A DNA stretch of 10,769 nt from RZYY01 sp036794825 (lineage in GTDB: Bacteria > Bacteroidota > Bacteroidia > Bacteroidales > 4484-276), in assembly GCA_036794825.1 (NCBI GenBank), contig DAIRGA010000057.1, forward strand, positions 1 through 10,769, written 5' to 3'. Below the pieces are notes generated by a model, which worked only from the letters and a program-made list of their open reading frames with translations, was not told the DNA's origin and did not search any database. The translations under genes were made by a program, and so were the position numbers. Of this stretch, positions 7,270 through 10,769 are shown piece after piece. How positions within the stretch are numbered: the stretch's first letter is position 1; the number at the start of each line of letters is the position of its first letter.

Positions 7270-7571
7270 CCCGGTTGATTGGATTGAATCAGAATGATCT
7301 TTTTATCCAGCATTTTATTCAAAAACCGGAGTGTGTCGCTTTCGCATTTTTCGCGGGTGACATCGTACTGCGGAAGTAAAAGAGAGATCACCTCTTCGCC
7401 CGTTTTTGGTGTTTCCAGTAACTCCCAGATGTGGGCGCCAATTTGATCCAATCCAAAGAACAATCCCTGATCCACACTCATCATCACCACTTCATTGTCC
7501 ATGGCGCTGTGAATGATTTCCGGGTTCCTTGAAACCTTCGTCTCTAATGACAGGCTGTTTTCTTCTTTCAT
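7266..7571 (-). CDS. PqqD-like leader-binding protein B1 (RRE)
   Basis: A 101-residue RiPP recognition element protein. It binds the precursor leader and presents it to the B2 peptidase and the cyclase. The family pattern is clear: a short beta segment with MDNEVVMMSVDQGLFFGLD at about 24-42, then GAHIWELLETPKTGEEV, then LLPQYDV and a C-terminal helix with C..D..RFL..ML. The ATG at 7569-7571 is used; a TTG four codons upstream is an unlikely start. It follows the sulfotransferase gene by 31 bp and overlaps the cyclase start by 4 bp. Confidence 0.92.
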   Translation of the reverse strand: MKEENSLSLETKVSRNPEIIHSAMDNEVVMMSVDQGLFFGLDQIGAHIWELLETPKTGEEVISLLLPQYDVTREKCESDTLRFLNKMLDKKIILIQSNQPG

Positions 7572-7602
7572 ATTTCTTTTCAATTTGATAGTTGTGATTC
7601 AT

Positions 7603-8466
7603 TCAATAGGCTATTTCACCTTCCGGAGACAGATAACCAAACCTTCGCATCACCGCCCCGTGAGCTTGAATGATCTGATTGGCCTGTTCCTGAGTCAGTT
7701 GTTCACGCCATGAGCCTGGTTGACCCTTGCGAAAAAACGAGGGTGAAGCAGCGGCTTTTTCTTTAAATCCTTTTTCCTTTTCCTGCTTTTGCAATTCTTC
7801 GAAACTACTCTTCTGCAGTGCCTCCCCGATCGCCTTTGCGTCGAAATCGAGACCAGCGAATCTGACGGCCGCTGTAAACGTTTCAACGGCCGATTTATGC
7901 ATATCCTCGTAACGGACCACATGTACCTTTTGTTCCGGCGCATTCGTCCAGCTCAGCACATGATCGCTCCACGATCCCATTTGTTGTCTCAGTTGATAAG
8001 AAAGTTTCCTCTCTTTAATACACAATCCGTGTGTTGGATCAACCATCATCTCAACGCTTTTTTGTATGGTACAGCTGTTGTGATTGGCATAGGAAACGGC
8101 AACATCAAGGGGATTCCGGATAATATAGATCACCCCTCTGGTGGCAGAAGGGGGGAACAGCGGACTTTTGTCCGGTAAAAACTTATAGGCATCATGTGCT
8201 TTAATAAAGAGGGTTTGCCTGGCTTCATCCGAAATGAGTTTGTAAACACCGGGCCGCAGCAGGTCGGCTTCGTTTTGCGAGAGGTCGGAAGCCTCTATTC
8301 CTGTGAGTTCATCGAAGAGGTGGCGGGCGCTGGCAATTCCGTGGGTGCTGGTAATTTTGTTGATATCGGCGGGTTCCTCTTTTTCATTCAGCAGGTTGGA
8401 TAAAAAAATACGGAACCAGGTGTTGCCCGATTTGGGATAGGAAGCCAGCCAGATTATGTTGTTCAT
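7603..8466 (-). CDS. PAPS-dependent sulfotransferase
   Basis: A 287-residue soluble sulfotransferase (Sulfotransfer_1 type) that moves a sulfate from PAPS to a hydroxyl. The 5'-phosphosulfate loop ASYPKSGNTWFR is at 8-19, and Lys89/His91 in KAHDAY is the likely catalytic pair. The 3'-phosphate-binding segment RNPLDVAVSYANH is at 117-129 (Arg117, Ser125), and RKGQPGSWREQLT at 246-258 is the C-terminal PAPS-binding element. All key residues are present. It starts inside the stop of the HprK-like gene (ATGA overlap) and lies 31 bp before B1. The context makes the lasso peptide the likely substrate. The core offers Tyr44, several Thr and Ser55 as acceptors; which is used is unknown. A carbohydrate acceptor cannot be excluded. 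Confidence 0.9.
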   Translation of the reverse strand: MNNIIWLASYPKSGNTWFRIFLSNLLNEKEEPADINKITSTHGIASARHLFDELTGIEASDLSQNEADLLRPGVYKLISDEARQTLFIKAHDAYKFLPDKSPLFPPSATRGVIYIIRNPLDVAVSYANHNSCTIQKSVEMMVDPTHGLCIKERKLSYQLRQQMGSWSDHVLSWTNAPEQKVHVVRYEDMHKSAVETFTAAVRFAGLDFDAKAIGEALQKSSFEELQKQEKEKGFKEKAAASPSFFRKGQPGSWREQLTQEQANQIIQAHGAVMRRFGYLSPEGEIAY

Positions 8467-9362
8467 CCGTTCTCCAGGTCATTGATGATTAACTCCCGCA
8501 ATAAATCAATATTGGGCTTGCCGTCGGGGCGTAAAGTCCTTTTCACAATGGCATGCTTACCAATGCTTGTCTGCATTGTAAAGGAGACAACCGGGTTGGT
8601 TATGACTTTGCCAATTCGGTAGCGGTAAGCATTGTTCCTGATCGGCAGGAATTTATCCTGACCTTTTATTTCGTCGATTTCGATACCCGGGGTGTTTTTC
8701 GTGGAGAGCACATAAACCCGTTTTAAGGGCAGGGGCATCGAGTAAAACCTTCCATCAATCGGGACCCTATATTTTTCAGGATTATTTTGCCTGTGCTTCA
8801 AATCACTGACATCTTTCTCAAAATGATCGAGCACATCGCGCCAAAGCCAGGTCGAGGCCATACCAGGATGCACGTAAGGCACACCATCGCCCGAAAGTGA
8901 GATAGCACAGATCTCGTCGGCCACCACATGGTAACCGTGCTGATGAAAAGAGGCCAGGATGGTTGATTTCCCGACCCCGGAAACACCGGTAAAAAGTGTA
9001 CAGCCCCCGTTTACTTCGATAGCGCTGGCATGCATCGGTAAAAAACCGCGCTGATAAAGCAATGCGCCGATTGGTGTATTGACAATGAAAAGACTGATGT
9101 CGGTATCATCGGTTCCAGTAGCCCTGTCAACTACAATTTCATTTCCATGGTTCACCAGGAACCGGGCAACTCCGGGAACTCTCAGCAGGAAGCGGTCTTC
9201 TGATAACTCATAGGCGACTCCTTTTCCCTTGATGGGTTCGGGAAGGTGCTCAGGAACATCTCCATATCTGATGATCACATCAGGAGTTCCGTTGCCCGGC
9301 ATCAGATCGTGAAGTTCAGGCTCTGATGCTATTTGCAGTCCAAATGCGCTGTAGTTAAACAT
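8463..9362 (-). CDS. HPr-kinase-like lasso peptide kinase (K protein)
   Basis: A 299-residue homologue of the C-terminal kinase domain of HPr kinase. In paeninodin-type lasso systems such proteins phosphorylate the C-terminal Ser of the precursor. It begins MFNYSAFGLQIASEPEL, a typical start for this subgroup. LPMHASAIE has His111, and the P-loop GVSGVGKST is at 126-134 (Lys132). HVVADEICAI with Asp149/Glu150 follows the usual Walker B-like position. The C-terminal part is a family-specific extension. The precursor ends in Ser, which fits. It is the first gene of the block K-sulfotransferase-B1-C, with a promoter element 4 nt before its ATG. No HPr or sugar-phosphotransferase gene is nearby, so a role in carbon control is unlikely. 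Confidence 0.9.
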   Translation of the reverse strand: MFNYSAFGLQIASEPELHDLMPGNGTPDVIIRYGDVPEHLPEPIKGKGVAYELSEDRFLLRVPGVARFLVNHGNEIVVDRATGTDDTDISLFIVNTPIGALLYQRGFLPMHASAIEVNGGCTLFTGVSGVGKSTILASFHQHGYHVVADEICAISLSGDGVPYVHPGMASTWLWRDVLDHFEKDVSDLKHRQNNPEKYRVPIDGRFYSMPLPLKRVYVLSTKNTPGIEIDEIKGQDKFLPIRNNAYRYRIGKVITNPVVSFTMQTSIGKHAIVKRTLRPDGKPNIDLLRELIINDLENG

Positions 9363-9366
9363 GCGT

Positions 9367-9374
9367 CAAAAGTA
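9367..9374 (-). promoter_or_regulatory. -7 promoter element for K-sulfotransferase-B1-C
   Basis: TACTTTTG lies exactly 4 nt before the ATG, the same spacing as at the YkgJ gene. A leaderless or nearly leaderless transcript is implied. A T-rich tract precedes it. No standard -33 TTG is seen. Confidence 0.55.
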
Positions 9375-9668
9375 GAAAAAAAATAATCCGGTCAGTTCTT
9401 CAGAAATTTGGCGTCGGATTCCTGCTTCGTAAAATGATTCATTTTCCCAGTGTCTTGTAACTATTTTGCAAGAAAATCCGCACCGGGAAGATAACTGACA
9501 TTTCAGGAGTAGGTTTTCGGAGAATCCCGGTTAAGAAAACAGTTTTTCCAATGAGACGAAACTTTATTTGCACCAGCGCGGGATTATTCCGGCCGGTAAT
9601 CAGGACGATCAGGTGCAAACCCACAGGCTTGTCAGCCACACCTAATCCTTTGACAGGCAAAATGCAGG
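9375..9668. other. Intergenic stretch upstream of the kinase gene
   Basis: About 290 bases without a recognisable gene. TTTGCACC at 9567-9574 and GGTGCAAA at 9612-9619 form a widely spaced 8-bp inverted repeat of unknown meaning. The stretch should hold upstream control elements of the kinase operon, but none could be identified beyond the -7 box. Confidence 0.4.
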
Positions 9669-9965
9669 ATCATCATGTTCCGTCCGCTGTCCGAAAATCA
9701 GATCGTCGAAATCGCCGCACTGCAGATCACCCTTTTGAAGGAGATGCTCGCAAAGAACGGAGTGCAGATAGTGGTTACCAAAGCTGCCATCCACCGCATT
9801 GCCGAAGCGGGATATGACCCGCATTATGGCGCCCGGCCGGTGAAAAGGGTGATTCAGAAACAGCTGATGAACGAGCTGTCAAAGATGATCCTTTCAGGTA
9901 GAGTAAGCAGGGATCTGCCGATCACCATCGATGCTGATGACCAGGGACTGGTTTTCAGGAGCTGA
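9669..9965 (+). pseudogene. ClpB C-terminal remnant
   Basis: About 98 codons that read as the end of the disaggregase ClpB: IIMFRPLSENQI, then a helical segment, TKAAIHRIAEAGYDPHYGARPVKRVIQKQ and the family's C-terminal strand and stop. This is the small subdomain of the second ATPase module, including the sensor-2 GARPVKR motif. ClpB is normally about 860 residues; the ATPase modules, middle domain and N-domain are missing. Upstream, the frame loses similarity before Ile-Ile and meets a TGA at 9651-9653. The ATG at 9675 is an internal Met, so a stable product is unlikely. The orientation is opposite to the cluster, and the remnant stops about 45 bp before the right repeat. Confidence 0.88.
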
Positions 9966-10173
9966 CGGCTGGCAGGCAAGAGGCTGTCTCAAAGGTTGTT
10001 CCAGGGAATCGGCCTGATAAAAATTTTGTCAGTTTTCAAGGGAAGATTGCAGCACATGCCTGCAGTAAGCGATACAGAAGCAAGCGCTGGCCTGTGTGGG
10101 GGCGCGGCTTGTATCGCGCAGCACAATCCGACCCGTAGAAAACCAGAAATTTTTATCCAGCCTTGATCTTTTG

Positions 10174-10199
10174 GTACTTTTGGATCAAGCCAAAAGTAC
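10174..10199. repeat. Perfect 10-bp inverted repeat, right copy
   Basis: GTACTTTTGG and CCAAAAGTAC flank the loop ATCAAG. Both arms contain TACTTTTG reading into the loop from either strand, the same 8-mer as the gene promoters in this window. Confidence 0.88.
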
Positions 10200-10230
10200 G
10201 TAGCTGATAAATAGATTTCCTTGTGTCGAC

Positions 10231-10526
10231 TTACTTTCTTTTGTCTTGTTACAAAAGAAAGTAACAAAGAAAAAAACAAGACTCAAAATTCTTTCCGCGC
10301 AAAAGCTACAGCAACAAACCTCTTGCGCGATCCAAGCCGGCAAGGCACAACTCTGTTTAGTGGTTACGCTTGTCCAGTGATTAATGTGCCTTGCCTTCCG
10401 GATCGCTCGAATGGCCAACGCACATGGTTTATTGCCTTGTTTTGCTGCGAAAAGAATTTAAGGCCGGTCCTACCAGCAACATTTATTTCCAGGGACGAAG
10501 CAGCAAATTGATCTCCTTTTTTCGAC
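10231..10526. repeat. 296-bp tandem unit, right array, unit 1
   Basis: The unit begins with the perfect 14-bp hairpin (10231-10264, loop CTTGTT) and contains the long hairpin 10327-10406. It repeats at 10527. Differences from unit 2 are mostly single bases, for example near the long hairpin loop. Confidence 0.88.
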
Positions 10527-10769
10527 TTACTTTCTTTTGTCTTGTTACAAAAGAAAGTAACAAAGAAAAAAACAAGACTCAAAATTCTTTCCGCGCAAAA
10601 GCTACGGCAACAAACCCCTTGCGCGATCCAAGCCGGCAAGGCACAACTTAGTTCAGTGGTTACTCTTGTTCAGTGGTCAATGTGCCTTGCCTTCCGGATC
10701 GCTCGAAAGGCCACCGCACATGGTTTATTGCCTTGTTTTGCTGCGAAAAGAATTTAAGGCCGGTCCTAC
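10527..10769. repeat. 296-bp tandem unit, right array, unit 2 (partial)
   Basis: The second head-to-tail unit is cut by the window end. It has the same hairpins (10527-10560 and 10623-10702). From about 10608 it is closer to the left copy than to unit 1, for example ACAACTTAGTTCAGTGGTTA, which suggests exchange between arrays or recent duplication of this version. Confidence 0.85.

Larger units (their letters stand above)
10010..10769. repeat. Right copy of the long flanking direct repeat (runs off the window)
   Basis: It aligns with 37-585 in the same orientation at an offset of about 9,973-9,977. After the first full unit it continues into a second unit that runs past the window end, so the right copy is longer than the left. 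Open frames within it vary between copies and are not treated as genes. Confidence 0.9.

Noticed and set aside
8463..9362. Genuine HPr kinase/phosphorylase for carbon regulation
   Set aside because: The sequence is of the short lasso-associated type, lacks the N-terminal domain pattern, and sits in the lasso operon without HPr.

Overview
The window looks like chromosomal DNA from a member of the Bacteroidota. The basis is three good copies of the Bacteroidota -7 promoter element (TAnnTTTG, each time TACTTTTG) directly upstream of genes, weak or absent Shine-Dalgarno sequences, moderate GC content, and protein families typical of that phylum. Genus cannot be set from the sequence.

The centre, about 938 to 9362, is a lasso-peptide biosynthetic gene cluster. 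All three core maturation proteins are present: the leader-binding PqqD-like protein (B1, 7266-7571), the transglutaminase-like leader peptidase (B2, 4487-4924) and the asparagine-synthetase-like macrolactam cyclase (C, 5347-7269). An ABC exporter (D, 938-2653) is also present. Three tailoring-type enzymes accompany them: an HPr-kinase-like kinase (K, 8463-9362), a PAPS-dependent sulfotransferase (7603-8466) and a family-5 nucleotidyltransferase (N, 2650-3759). There is also a YkgJ-type cysteine-cluster protein (3768-4280).

The likely substrate is a 55-residue peptide at 5105-5272. It is small and lies on the + strand, opposite to every other gene of the cluster. It has a W-x-x-P-x-I recognition motif, an Asn/Thr/Gly-rich core with possible Asp/Glu ring acceptors, and a C-terminal Ser. 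A C-terminal Ser is what HprK-type kinases phosphorylate in paeninodin-class lasso peptides.

Layout on the minus strand: K, sulfotransferase, B1 and C run as one tightly packed block from a promoter at 9367-9374, with ATGA overlaps at K/sulfotransferase and B1/C. The divergently promoted precursor and B2 follow. Then YkgJ, N and D form a second block with its own promoter at 4285-4292 and an ATGA overlap at N/D. Inferred pathway: B1 captures the leader and delivers it to B2 for cleavage; C closes the ring onto an Asp or Glu; K phosphorylates the tail Ser, and N may extend it; the sulfotransferase sulfates a hydroxyl; D exports the product.

The cluster is bracketed by a long imperfect direct repeat (37-585 and 10010-10769). 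It is non-coding in appearance, contains perfect or near-perfect hairpins, and at the right end becomes a tandem array with a 296-bp period. Between the right repeat and the cluster lies a 5'-truncated ClpB remnant (9669-9965). Repeats plus a broken housekeeping gene suggest that rearrangement or acquisition shaped this locus.
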